A stretch of DNA of 64,000 bases from Tipula vernalis (GCA_958295665.1 OY282560.1:98061930-98125929); one strand, 5' to 3'; positions 20,852-32,495 are shown, counted from the first letter of the stretch. Notes: generated by a model not told the origin, from the sequence alone. Numbers and translations are program-made.

Positions 20852-23748
20852 AGGTCCTTCAAGGAAACTTGAATGGATGCAGAGCTGCGCAGGATCTCTT
20901 GGCGCAGCTTGTCTGTGAAGCAGAAGTCCAGATAGCAGTTATTTGCGAGCAGTACCAGAACGATAATCGTCCAAACTGGTTCTCAGATCCCTCGGGGTCT
21001 GCGGCAATATGGGTGGTCGACACCCATGGAGTACGCATCGATGCCCATGGTTCTGGAATTGGCTACGTCTGGCTAAGAAGCCGAAACACTACGCTTTATA
21101 GTGTGTATCTGTCACCGAACGATACAATTTTGGAGTTTCAATCTAAATTGTATGGACTGGAGGATTCAACTCGTGATGTAACAGGGGCACTAGTGCTAGC
21201 TGGTGACTTCAATGCACGCGCACTAGAATGGGGTATGCCACACCAAAATACCAGGGGAAGGCATATACTGGAGATGGTCTCAAGACTGGATTTATGCGTT
21301 CTAAACCAGGGATCTACGCCAACATACCGAAGGCCAGGTTTCGGCAGCTCCATACCGGACATAACATTGGTATCAGCACGGCTGGTGCCATTGGCAAAAG
21401 ACTGGAGAGTTATGGAGGATTATACCGCAAATGATCACAACTACATCAGCTTTCAATTGCACGATGATGAGCGAAAAACACAGCGAGCGAAGTATCGTAG
21501 TTTACTGAGCTGGAACACCACCAAGTTAGACAGCGAAAAGCTCCTTACATCTGTCGAGATGAGCCTTACTAATAACCAATCGGTTTTACAGGAGATTACG
21601 AACAGAGCCGAGATTGAGGCGGCTGTTGAAAGCATCACACTGTTAGTTCAACAAGCTTGCGACTCTTCAATGCCCCGAAGAAAACAGTGGAGTGGAAGGA
21701 AACAAGCTTATTGGTGGACAAATGAGATCGCAGAGCTGAGAAGGAAAGCTCTGCAGCTTAGGCGAAGGGCGCAACGCGCACAGGGCGGAGAAGAAGCAAT
21801 TGCTAAGTCAGCTCAGCACAAAGCCGCAAAAAAAGAGCTCGGCATGGCCATTCGTGCGAGTAAAGCGCAATGCTGGAGAACCATATGCAACGAGGTGGAT
21901 AACGATCCATGGGGCAGAGGATACAAACTTGCCACTCGAAAGCTGGGGCTGTTCAGTACGCACGTCGCGCTGGATGCCGAAACGATGACAAATATTGTTG
22001 ATGCTCTCTTTCCAACACACTTGCCGAGGGTAGAAGACGATGCTGAAAGCCAAGTTGGAGAAATTCACGCATTCACAGAGGAGGAATTGGCATATGCAGT
22101 GACCAGCCTAAAAAATAAGAAGGCACCGGGACAGGACGGCATACCAGTGGAGGCGTTGAAGGTGGCTGTAAGTAGATACCCGCACCTGTTACTAAAACTC
22201 TATAATGCATGCTTAATAGCAGGAGTGTTTCCTTCACGGTGGAAGACGGCCCGTCTAGTATTAATAAACAAAGGGAAAGGTGGCGATCCCGACTCCCCGT
22301 CATCATACAGACCTCTCTGTATGTTGGAAACAATGGGGAAGCTGCTGGAAAAACTATTAAAGCCTAGGCTGGAAGATGCCATATCTATTGCTGGTGATTT
22401 GTCTCCAAGACAATATGGCTTTCGGAAGGGGCGGTCAACTGTAGATGCAATAAAGAAGGTAATTAGCGCAGTTGAAAGAGCTGAAACTGCTTGCCACGCA
22501 GCGAGGCCTTTGGTGTTTCTAGTGACTCTGGATGTGCGAAACGCCTTCAACTCGGCCAGATGGGAAGATATGATTGATGCTTTGCAACGATCTTTCGCTG
22601 TCCCGAACTATCTTCTACAAATAGTTCGAGACTACTTGAGGAATAGAAGACTTGTATACGAGACGAAAGACGGCAAAAAGATAAAGGAAATCACTGCTGG
22701 AGTAGCCCAGGGGTCAATTCTTGGTCCCGATCTGTGGAATGCTATGTATGATGGCCTGTTGCGACTTGAGATGCCGGACGAAGTATTCCTGGTTGGATAT
22801 GCAGATAATGTTGCTGTTATAATAACATCCAGAAGCACAGCTTTAGCTCAATACAGGCTGAATCAGGTGATGAGAAGAGTGAACGTTTGGATGGATGAGC
22901 ACGGTCTACAGTTGGCAATCTCAAAGACTGAGATCGTAATGCTCACAAAACGGAGGATTCCAACAGTTATCCCTATGCAGATTGGAAGAGAAGAGGTGAT
23001 TACAAAAGGTGCGACGAAATATCTGGGGGTTGTTTTAGACAGTCGACTAACCTACTGGGAGCATATTCGCAGGGTTTGTGACCGGGCATCAGTTGTAACA
23101 GTGTCACTCGGAAGACTGATGGCGAATGTGGGCGGCCCTCGCTCTAGCAAGCGAAGACTCCTGATGTCAACAGTGCAGTCGGTCCTGCTGTATGGAGCTG
23201 AGATCTGGGCTGGTGCAATGGAAGTAAGGAAGTACCGCACGAGAATGTTGTCAATACAGAGACGCGGGGCACTAAGAATCACATGCGCTTATCGCACGGT
23301 GTCCGGAGCTGCGGCCTTGGTTGTCGCTGGAGTCATCCCGATAGACCTGATGGCGCTCGAGCGTTGAGAGATATACCGGTTGAGTGCCGAATTTGGAAGG
23401 AGTGATTCTGCGATGAGAGCTCGCCGTGTCACGCTCGTAGCATGGCAGCAACGATGGGACGAGGAGAGTAGCGGTCGATGGACGGCCAGGTTTGTAAAGG
23501 TACTTAGTACCTGGATCAATCGGAGGCACGGGGAAGTTAACTTCTTTGTTTGCCAGTTCCTGACGGGGCATGGTTACTTTGGAGCCTACTTGTACCGAAT
23601 GGGAAAGCTGAGGACCCCTTTTTGCCGGTACTGCCCTGAAGAAAGTGATGACGCTTGTCATACTTTCTTTGGGTGCGCTCAATTCAATGAAGAAAGAAAC
23701 CAGCTCACCTCAGTGGTGGGGGTGGTTACACCTGACATCATCGTATAG
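20848..23748 (+). pseudogene. LINE ORF2: endonuclease, reverse transcriptase, C-terminal zinc motif
   Basis: ATG 20848 overlaps the ORF1 stop as ATGA. Residues 1-220 are endonuclease: QGNLNGCRAAQDLL, VICEQY (catalytic Glu), LAGDFNARALEWG and NDHNYISF (SDH is more usual). RT from about residue 410: LKNKKAPGQDGIPVEAL, SYRPLCMLETMGKLLEKLL, QYGFRKGRSTVDAIK, VTLDVRNAFNSARW, GVAQGSILGPDLWN (VPQG is usual), and VGYADNVAVI with Asn at residue 654 where Asp is expected. A TGA at 23365-23367 interrupts the frame after 839 codons; it continues in the same frame to TAG at 23746-23748 with a CRYCPEESDDACHTFFGC zinc motif. No RNase H. Confidence 0.9.
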
Positions 23749-24056
23749 GTGATGCTACGGTCGGAGGAGGCGTGGGATGCAATAGCACTCTACGTCGAAT
23801 CTACGCTACGGAGAAAGAGGGAAGAGGGGTGCTTAGTGGATTCCTAGGCGAGAAGTAATCGAGGGGCCCTGACAGGGCTGGCAGCACGGGACAGACTGAA
23901 GTAATACGAAAGTGGTTCCGGTCCGGTTTTCCCGTGGGCTGTAGGTGATTTTTTAGTGAGTAGGTGACAGGAGCAGCTGTCAAATCTCACACTGTCGGGC
24001 GGCGTCCATCGCCGTTCGACGAAAGTCTTTTGAAGATTTGTTTGCACCTACAGAAG

Positions 24057-24081
24057 AAAAAAAAAAAAAAAAAAAAAAAAA
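24057..24081 (+). repeat. poly(A) tail of the LINE
   Basis: An uninterrupted run of about 25 A residues directly before the right target duplication. It is the 3' end made by target-primed reverse transcription. Confidence 0.9.
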
Positions 24082-24095
24082 AATAATTCTTCATG
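24082..24095 (+). repeat. target site duplication, right copy
   Basis: Identical to 19086-19099. The interrupted candidate exon resumes after it and stays open to TGA at 24122-24124. Confidence 0.9.
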
Positions 24096-24124
24096 ACTAT
24101 AAACAAAACATTTTTTGTATTTGA

Positions 24125-25974
24125 CGTTTGCTTATTTATAATTCAGATGGGATTCTAAATGAGATAATTTTAATTATTACAAATTAATTCAAATTCTTCG
24201 ATAACAGTATTTTTGTAATCAAGATAAAAGAAAACCCCCCCATTGTATGTAAAATGAGAAGTAATGAAACAAAACTATTTTAATGAATGAAAATCAATTT
24301 ACCGCAAGACCTTCAAATTTTACGTACAAATCGTACGTATAAGCACAATACCTTCCTACTTGGAATTTCTCAATTATTTGAAGCAAAACGTGTTTCAATA
24401 GGCGAGAGAAGCGATTTTCATCTCAAAAGCTACCTAATAGTCATTCTATTGTTTATTCGTTTTGTATGTAATCACTAATCACTAGTTAATTACTTAATTA
24501 TTTGTGTGGTGATTCTATTATACGTGCGCTTTCATAATTATTCGGTAGATTAAAGTATTTTCGTAAAGATGTGATTGCTACGTAGATGATTGCAATGTTC
24601 GTGTTCATCCAACAGGATGAAGTTTTCGGAAATTCCACAAAAATATTTCGAACGTATGGTATATTCTATGAAAGCTCATGCAACTTGTATATAAGTAAAT
24701 AGCTGCTATCAGCATTTGTCATAACAAGTATAGTTCCAAAGTTGCATTCCATAAAGAGATGTCATATAAAAATATTTGGATAATTTATTAAATTATTCAA
24801 AATAAAACGTGTGTTTGTCTGGTTTACGGTGGCGGCAGCGTGTGCACACTGTTGAAGTAAAAGCTTTTTCTTGTCTTAATTGAATATATGTACATAAATG
24901 TTGATGATTTAGTCATGATTTAATGGATTTTGCGTGGGTCGATTTTCATTATGATCAATCAACCAAAACATGCATACATAAATCATTTTAAAATCCAATA
25001 AAACCTTGATCTTTAAGACATTAGATTGGTACAGCCTTGGAAATGAAAATTTTTCCGAACCGTTACAATATCGCACTGTATTTATTACACTCATAAAATT
25101 TTCTCTATAATTGGACATCATTATTATGTCGCTAGCTGTTGTCACGATGACTAACTGAATAAGTTTATGATTTATATTCATTTGTACGTTTAGTATAAAT
25201 TTTTGTATTTTTCAAGAACAAAAACCCACTGTTTATTGTTAGGTGATGGTACGCGATAAAGTTGTTATTACTAATACTTGTAAGGTAGAAGTTTTTCTAA
25301 GGAATTAAACGATCAAATTAATCCCACATACATATATCTGCAGAATTAACAAATATTTGCATTTTAGTTTGATATTTCGTCATAGTCTTGTGTTGCTCAC
25401 CATATTTTTTTTTGCCAAAACCATCGTTTATGGTTAGGGGAGGGCAATCATTTTGCAGGAGCTTGTTTTTGATTAATTGCAAAGCAAATCAAAGTATTGA
25501 AATTCTGTCAAAAATGATCAAAAATTTGGTGGGTCGAAAACCACTTTTCTCGACGTTTTGAAATTCCTTGATTCTAAAAAAGCAACAAATAAATTCCGTC
25601 CGTCTGTCTGGAAGTCTGGATATCTGTATGTCTGGATGTATGTACCCATGGTATCTCGAGAATGGCTTGTTCGATTTAGAATTTTTTCGGCAATTAGTTT
25701 CTATGCTTCAAAGATTAAGTTAGGGTCAATTTTCATGTTGAGTTGAAGTTGAGTTGACCAATTTTTTATATATGCTGGATTGAGGATTGATTTGAAAGAC
25801 AGTTTGCGGTTGGGTTGAGGGTTGAATTGGGGTCGATTTTAACCAAACTGTAGACAAATATTGTTTATGACCTACAAAGGTCGCCGTTAATATCTCAAAC
25901 GTCAAATTGAACCTTTTACATTTAAAATTGAATCTTTAACAAATATTTGAATGACCAATTAGGATGCAACTTAT
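24125..25974. other. unassigned AT-rich sequence with a GTTGAG-rich patch
   Basis: No gene recognised. At about 25600-25640 there are short CTGGATGTCTG-like repeats, and at 25735-25830 degenerate GGTTGAGTTG/GATTGAGG repeats similar in style to 54.73-54.99 kb. Confidence 0.4.
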
Positions 25975-26247
25975 CTATTTCTTAACGGATTTTTGTGAAA
26001 TTTGACATCCGCTATGAAAATGGGATTCTAAAATGATTTTTGGATGAAGTTCTGGAATATGGCCAAGTTGAAACCGATCTTTTGGCGGCCAACACGTTTT
26101 TTGTTCATTGGGTATGCTGAAGCCGATACTTGGGGGGTTCTGTGCCGCCAAACGAACTAATGGATCATACAATAACTTTACATGTTGAAATAACTGAGAA
26201 AAAAAATGCACAATAGGCCCACACTCATCTGACTTCCTCAGATCTCT
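25975..26247 (-). pseudogene. probable distal part of the interrupted Gypsy element
   Basis: A 78-codon minus-strand frame (25975-26211) lies where the Gypsy integrase C-terminus at 30.5 kb would continue if the intervening LINE is removed. It has no motif I can name. The assignment rests on the target duplication joining the two sides, so the element identity is inferred; the frame itself may be non-coding LTR or untranslated sequence. Confidence 0.35.
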
Positions 26248-26268
26248 AATATACGCTATTTATGCTAT
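26248..26268. repeat. 21-bp target site duplication, left copy
   Basis: Begins AATATACGCT and ends TTTATGCTAT; all 21 bases are identical to 30468-30488. It marks the 3' border of the minus-strand LINE. Confidence 0.9.
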
Positions 26269-29200
26269 TTGATTTGATTTGGGTTGTACGACCAAGCCTT
26301 TAGCAAGATCTCCCGGATGACGCCGATCCCACCGTACACCCTTTTACATTGACTTGGAAGGATTGGATAGGATTATTAGTATAGGATTGAGTTCGACCCG
26401 GTTACAGACACCTTGACGGTCAACGGTTAGTAGTATAACAATTGTTAATAATAATAATTTGTTATCACAGGACGGCATAATTTCTATCTACAAGTTCTTA
26501 TTTCCTTAAGACCGGTAACTTTGCTTTTTTTTCCTTCAGTCCTGAAATTTTAACTTTGTATTATTGTTGTAATTTATTCTGACAGAATTATCTAATCTAT
26601 TGCTAATTTCCTGAGGTCCAACATGTCATCATCTTAATCACTATTTATTTTAATAAGGTTTAATATGTTTCTCAGCAATCCTCGGTTAGTTACTTCCTAC
26701 CCTAAATTATACTAAATAAATAAATAATCATCTCGTAACAATCCTGTCCAGGAGCAGGAAAAATCTACTAATATTATTTTATTTAATCCATCCAGACACT
26801 TGCATGCTCCATCAAGTTTGATATATAAATTAGTCTCAATTCGCTACTTAACTTTTTGGAGAGTAATAAATTCTGCAATATACCTGAAACAATTCCAACT
26901 TTGAACCCAATTAGCATGTTATGAATAGTCCACCCTTCCCATATAAGAACACAACCAACTACAAATTTGTTCCCATCCGAAAACGCCCACGCCTTTCGTC
27001 AATTATAAATTATAACAAATAAACTATACATATATGTATTCAATTATTTATTTACTATGTCAATCCATTTATATCTATTTATTTTACCTCTACTTAACTT
27101 AAATAAATTTAGCTACATTTGTTTAGCAGTTGATTAATTAATTAATTACATATTAGTTCCTTGCTTGACATCGCTCTGATGTACGTAAGCGATGAATATT
27201 TGATAAAAGTTGTAATATCCAACCTACATTACTTTAGCTATCTCTTCTTCCGAAATTTCATCTTCAAGAAGCTCACTTGAATCTGATTCTTCGCATTGGT
27301 AAATCCCTTCAGCTGCTTTCCGTAAATCAACTCAAGAGGATAAAAGAGGTTCCCATTCATTATGCGATCTGTTGAGATAATTTAAATCCTGGTGTAACGA
27401 ATCATGCCAGGTAAAACATGGTCGTCCTAGTTTCCTAGGACCAGCACTGTACGTGAAGGCAGCCTTGAGTATATGGATAGACGGACGGCGGTACACATGT
27501 CCCCAATAATTGATCCGCTGGAACTTAATGCGCTTTGTTATTGTTTTACCGTTCAAAATTTCTTTAATTTTCCTTGCTCCGAGGGTGGATTTATCTTTAC
27601 TAAATTCCAGTAATCTTCTCAAGAAAAAGAGCTCATATTTCCTTAATCTCTTCTGATTTGCAAGTGTAAGGGCGGTGGTTTTCAATCCATAGATCATCAT
27701 GGGAACTATGACAGTATTATACATCGTGATGGCTATCTTAGAAGATACTTTAATTCTTTTAATGAAAGATTGCATTAGTTTCGTGACCCCGAGCGCTTGG
27801 CGACACCGGGCCCAGATAGTGAGGGGCCTACTAATCCTAGTTGTAAAGTAGGTGCCCAAGTATCGTAATGTTTTCACTGAGGTGAAAGTAATTCCACCCA
27901 TTCTGACATTGGATGGGATGGGTATTAAGGAGTCTGGGTTTCTAATAAGTACAGTGCATTTATTTGGATTCACTGTTAGTCCGGCAATCTCTAATCCAGC
28001 GATCAACTTAATCAGAATGGGTTATAAGCGTGCAGGGTCCCGAGTGACAATTAAAATGTCATCAGCATATGCTAGAATTAAAGGAAGCTGCAATGTCCCT
28101 CCTTGATTTAAACATAATTCTGGATACTGATCGGCAACAGTTACCAATACTTCATTCAAAATGAAATTAAAAAGTCTTGGTGATAGAGGACAACCCTGTT
28201 TTACCCCTTTGTTCTTTTTAACTCTAGCTGTACAGGTGTTAAACCACTTGATGGAGGTTTTCTCCCAGAAACAAGCCTTTATGATGCGGTTTACCAAATA
28301 ATGAGGCACATATTGTTGAAGACATTCGATTACGACCTTTAGATTGACTGTGTCAAATGCTTTTGCTAAGTCAATAGAAAAGGTAAAAGTTTCATTCCCG
28401 GAGCGCCATTCTTCATCCAGTACTCGACGAACGACAAACATGTGATCATCAGTTGAGCGATTGGCCAAAAACGCAGCTTGGTATGAAGGCGGTAATTCGA
28501 AATGATCATCCAACTTTTCAAGAAGAAGCTTGGCATAGATCTTGTATCCTACATTGCATAGGGTTATGCATCGGAAATCACTGGTTTGACGAGGGTTCTT
28601 GTTCTTAGGAATTGGAACCTGAATGGTCTCCAGCCACTCGGTTAGTGGGTCATTGTTTATCCATGCAGTTTCTATGACTTTATGAAGCGCTTCAACAATA
28701 TTGTTGGGTGCATATTTAAATAATTCAATGGGAATTTGATCCGGGCCCGGGGCAGTGCCTGGGCGGATGAAATTCAGGACTGACTGAAGTCTTCCTTATT
28801 TGGAGGAGGACCTAGAGGAAAGTAGTCCTGTTCCTCTATAAGGCTCGGCCACGTTCCTTCAATGGTAGAAAGTTCATTAACCCAGGAGGAAATTGGTATG
28901 TAATTTCCGCGAAAGGAAGAGCAATCTCGTTTGAAAATCTTAAAATATGAATAAGTTCTACGAAGACGTTCTGGAGGAGAATAGTAAGTCAAACGACTAT
29001 AAAATTGTTTGCATTCAGAAGATTTGTGCCTGGAATAGGCATCAGACAAACGTTTCCTGGCACTTTGTAGACGCAATCGAGAGCTCATCTCCTGTGGATG
29101 AGCATGTTTGTGAAATTGGGCCTGTTTAAAGGGCGCCAATGCTTTCCTACGCTTAGGTGTCAGGGGCGTCGTGGTGGTGAGTAACTGTTGGGAGCTTTCC

Positions 29201-30467
29201 TTGATGCAAGTAGTTATCAAATGCCATAGTTTACAATCATTTATATCTGAAACTGCTTGTGCAAATGATTTTGCTAAAACGGACTGATATTGTTTGTGTA
29301 TCTTTACTCCTTGCAGTAACGACAGATTCAAAGATTTGAATGAATAGGTCATAGATGGCCCTGCAGAGATCAAAACTGGCTTAACATTAGTAGGACAGGC
29401 AAGCGACCGCACTTTTTGCATGGTGCACACAATCCATATTAAACGATGATCGCTTAGTGACGGGTAAAAACAGGCGGCTTTCAGCGACTTAACATAAATA
29501 ACCCGATTGCTTTTACGGGTTAAAATATAGTCCAACTGGGAATAAAATCGACCATAAGTCCAGGTCATAAGTTTTCGCCGACGTCCATGAAGGGGGTGAT
29601 TAAAAAGTTGAGTCAACCGAGTTAGTAGTTCTAGAGAAACTCCATTCTCATTCTTCGACTGCAAATCATCTTCTTTTAGATGAGCATTAAAATCTCCAAA
29701 TAAGACGATATCGATCTGTTGCGGGCAACGATCAATTATCGAAAGTAACTTTGAGAATATCTTTGTGGAGAGGCGACGATTGTATTGGGAAGTGTGAGGT
29801 GGAACATAAACGGATATTGCAATGATCCTCCTATTCTCAATTCTACCGTTCAGAGTAATTATGGCACCAAAATATTTTCGAATTCCCATGGTCCGAATGA
29901 AGGTATGCCTTTTTATCAAAATTCCCACTCCACGTCTTTTTGTCTTGGGATCATTTGTAAGGTGCGAAATGTAATATTTTGAAGAACAGGTTCCAAAGGG
30001 CATATTTGTTTCTGAGACACTACATATATGGACATTATTTTCTAATCAAATTCTGTCAATGGCGTCACGTTTCTGGGAGTTTTTAAGGCCTCGAACGTTC
30101 CAAGTTCCAAGGCAGAATGAGTTGACGGGAAGGTCCAGAATTGGTGACTCAATTAACTGTGATTCCTCAATTAGTGTATAAGGATTGTCAGTGGTGGAAA
30201 TTTTCCCGTGGACATTCTCTGCTATGTTAGGCAAATCGGAATATTGTGACATGTTAGCAAGCAATGGGGTATGTTCCTGTTGGAACATTAAGCTGTCATA
30301 ATGTGACCCCGTATATAGCAAATTAATTTCAGTGTTATACGTTCCCATGGTCGGTGTAATAGTGATTTGATGTTTGACATAATAAATATTTATTTTTAGT
30401 TTTTTCAAATTAGACACGGCCGAAAGACATTCGGCGCCACCCCAAAATCCAGTCTGCTGAAGGTCGG
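26269..30467 (-). mobile_element. RTE-like LINE inserted in a Gypsy element
   Basis: A 4.2-kb minus-strand element bounded by perfect 21-bp duplications. In element orientation it has a 5' region (30467 down to about 30420), one long ORF (30402-27224), a long 3' untranslated region and a short repeat tail of AATCA type next to the duplication at 26269-26282, not a poly(A). Single ORF, endonuclease starting TWNVRGL and a short simple-sequence tail all suit RTE-type elements. The element lies within Gypsy integrase sequence, so it arrived later. Confidence 0.85.
27224..30417 (-). pseudogene. RTE-like LINE ORF (endonuclease plus reverse transcriptase)
   Basis: Minus-strand ORF of about 1,060 codons. 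Endonuclease: CLGTWNVRGLKNSQKRDAID (about 30060-30110), SETNMPFG, DIVLFGDFNAHL, QLDYILTRK, SLSDHRLIW. RT: PGTAPGPDQIPIELFK, SYQAAFLANRSTDDHMFVV, FSIDLAKAFDTVN, GVKQGCPLSPRLFNFILNE, LAYADDILIVTRD (intact YADD), VNPNKCTVL, LRYLGTYF. The C-terminal domain has YELFFLRRLLEFS and INYWGHVYRR. Damage: TGA at 30046-30048, a one-base frameshift near 28770, TAA at 28022, and TGA at 27332; the frame stays open to TAG at 27224-27226. Catalytic residues look intact, so decay is recent and by point changes. Confidence 0.9.
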
Positions 30468-30488
30468 AATATACGCTATTTATGCTAT
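30468..30488. repeat. 21-bp target site duplication, right copy
   Basis: Identical to 26248-26268. It is part of the Gypsy integrase end and overlaps its last recognisable codons. Confidence 0.9.
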
Positions 30489-31270
30489 ACGCCTAAAATT
30501 TTAGCACATTCATCCTTTATTTGATAGTTCACATTGCCTATTCTTTGAGTGATTGTTCCTTTAATAAACATAGGTGCAAATTTTGCGCAAAATTTCTTCG
30601 CTGCGTCACTCTGTGGATGAGTACGCACAAACACTTTCTGACCAACATTATATATTATAGGTCGGGTTCTTAAATTGTACCTATTTGCGCTTTTTAAATA
30701 TGCTTTCTCGATATCAGCTTTGACCTGCTCGTGGATAATAGATAACCTGTTTGGTAAGGGAAGACTTATTTCGCCGTCCGATAAAGCACCTAGCTCTCTT
30801 AGCATTCGGTAATCGTTTGCATGATTTATCTTGTGGTACCCGAAGAGGAGAAAATGAGAAGAATTTCTAACACTTTCATGGATACCATTGCGAAGTGCGG
30901 ATGCTATCTCGGGTAAATGTTTATCCCAGTGGGTATGTTTTCTGCCTATATGAGCCCTGATAGCCGCTAAAATTGAGCGGTTGACTCGTTCAGACTGGTT
31001 TGACTGGGGTGAATAGATAGCGGTTTTTGAATCAGCTACGCTATAGCTATTCAGTAGATCTTTATACTCGCTACTTTTGAACTGAGATCCATTGCCCGAG
31101 TGAATAGTCTATTTGTTGTGACGTCCAATTGCTTAATGCCTTCAATACAACGAATTTCGTGAAATGGTCCAGAACTATTAAAATTATAGTTTTTCCTTGA
31201 GCAGATCGAGGATACGGCCCTAGTAAATCTACGTTGACTCGCTGCCATGGCCTAATAATTTGATACATAT
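30489..31270 (-). pseudogene. Gypsy integrase core and C-terminus
   Basis: Minus-strand frames with the integrase core start PWQRVNVDLLGPYPRSAQGK and LIVLDHFTKFVVLKAL (31071-31268, first catalytic Asp in VDLLGP), then a block around 30950-31000 of the type NQSERVNRSILAAIRAHI, and the C-terminal segment at 30485-30805 (GQKVFVRTHPQSDAAKKF then a FAPMFIKGTI block). Frames change near 31080, and stops at the extreme end precede the LINE. The protein would insert Gypsy cDNA into the genome; it is not functional here. Confidence 0.85.
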
Positions 31271-31668
31271 CGCGCCCATTGGTGGTCTCAGCGATCGGTT
31301 TGGTGCTTTTGACCTTTTACAGGTGTCACATTTCGAGATGAGCTCTTTCACTTGTCTTGTCATGCCACGCCAGTAATAAAATCTCCTTAGTCTCTAAAAT
31401 GTTTTGGCAATTCCACCGTGCGATGCTACCCGATCATTATGTTCCTTCTCTAACAGTTGCTTTCTTATTTTCATCGGTGTCCACAATTTCCAAATAGATA
31501 AGTCAGATAGCTCGCCTTTTACTTTCGGTTCGAGCCGAATAAAAATACGTTCGTTATCTACACGAAATGCTGGAAAACTGTTTGGATCAAGTCAAATTCT
31601 TGAACGTAATGCCTTGTATTCTTCGTCTTCAAACTCGGACGATGCTATTTCCATTAATGTGTTAATTT

Positions 31669-32495
31669 TTAAGATACTGGACAAATGCTCTTGAACTCAT
31701 GTCCCTCCACGTAAGGTCTAAATTTTTTGATTGCTAGTATCGCTGCCAAACACTCTAATTCTGTGACGGCATCGTTTTTTTGTGCTTTATTTAGCTTTTG
31801 AGATATATAGGCTATGGGCCGTTCATTTTGTTCTTCGTCTCTTTGATACAAAACTGCGCCCACGCCTTCTGTACTTGCGCCACATCTTATAAAAAATGGT
31901 TGGTCATAAGAATCATTCACCAATACTACAGCTGTCGTCAAAAGTGTTTTTAACTGGCTGAAAGCATCTTGTGCCTCGTTCGTCCAACAAAACTTTCCCT
32001 TTTTTAAGCAGTTAGTGATAGGAGCTATGATTGAAGCAAAATTTAAGATAAACCTGCGATACCAGCCTGCCATTCCGAGCAGTATTCTTGTCTGTTTTAC
32101 ATTCTCAGATGCAGGTAAGTTAATTATTGCGTCTATTGTGTTCGGGTCACGTCGCAAGCCCTCTTCGCCTACTAGATATTCTAAATATCTAATTTCTCGC
32201 ATAATGAAGTTGCTTTTTTCGACGTTAACAGTCAGTCCCGCCGTCCGTAATAAGTCTGCGACCAACTCTAGCAATTCAAAGTGCTCCCGCAATGTGGCAA
32301 CATTCGATCGATTTCCTCGTAGAGACATTGCTGTACGGCAGGTGATATAGGATAATATCTTTGTTTAATTGGCTTAACGCCTTTTGTCACTATAATTTCG
32401 TGCTCGTACAGCTTTGTCTTTCCGAGTCCATCTTTCGAAAATGATGGAAATAAGTTTACCACTCTATCACGTTCTTCTTGTTCCACTTTATTCAA
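31669..32495 (-). pseudogene. Gypsy reverse transcriptase/RNase H with the RT palm deleted
   Basis: Upstream part (32268-32495): a KTKLYEHEIIVTKGVKPIKQ block then VQQCLYEEIDRML, the RT fingers. Downstream part (31669-32328): TLREHFELLELVADLLRTAG, VNVEKSNFI, LVGEEGLRRDP, LLGMAGWYRRFI and RNase H with YQRDEEQNERPIAYISQKLN and ELECLAAI. The two parts join at about 32310, inside GATCGAATGTTGCCACATTG, so about 130 codons normally lying between them, including the YxDD catalytic motif, are missing. Other Gypsy domains on both sides remain in order. Confidence 0.85.

Larger units (their letters stand above)
19100..24081 (+). mobile_element. nearly complete R1/LOA-like non-LTR retrotransposon
   Basis: A 4.98-kb element with perfect 14-bp target duplications, a GC-rich 5' untranslated region (19100-19397), ORF1 (19398-20851), ORF2 (20848-23748), a 3' untranslated region (23749-24056) and a poly(A) tail (24057-24081). 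The perfect duplications and long unbroken tail mark a recent insertion. Damage is limited to one frameshift in ORF1, one nonsense codon in ORF2 and an Asp-to-Asn change in the RT active site. The clade is assigned from ORF2 motif style and the zinc knuckles in ORF1; R1 and LOA cannot be separated without a tree. Confidence 0.9.
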
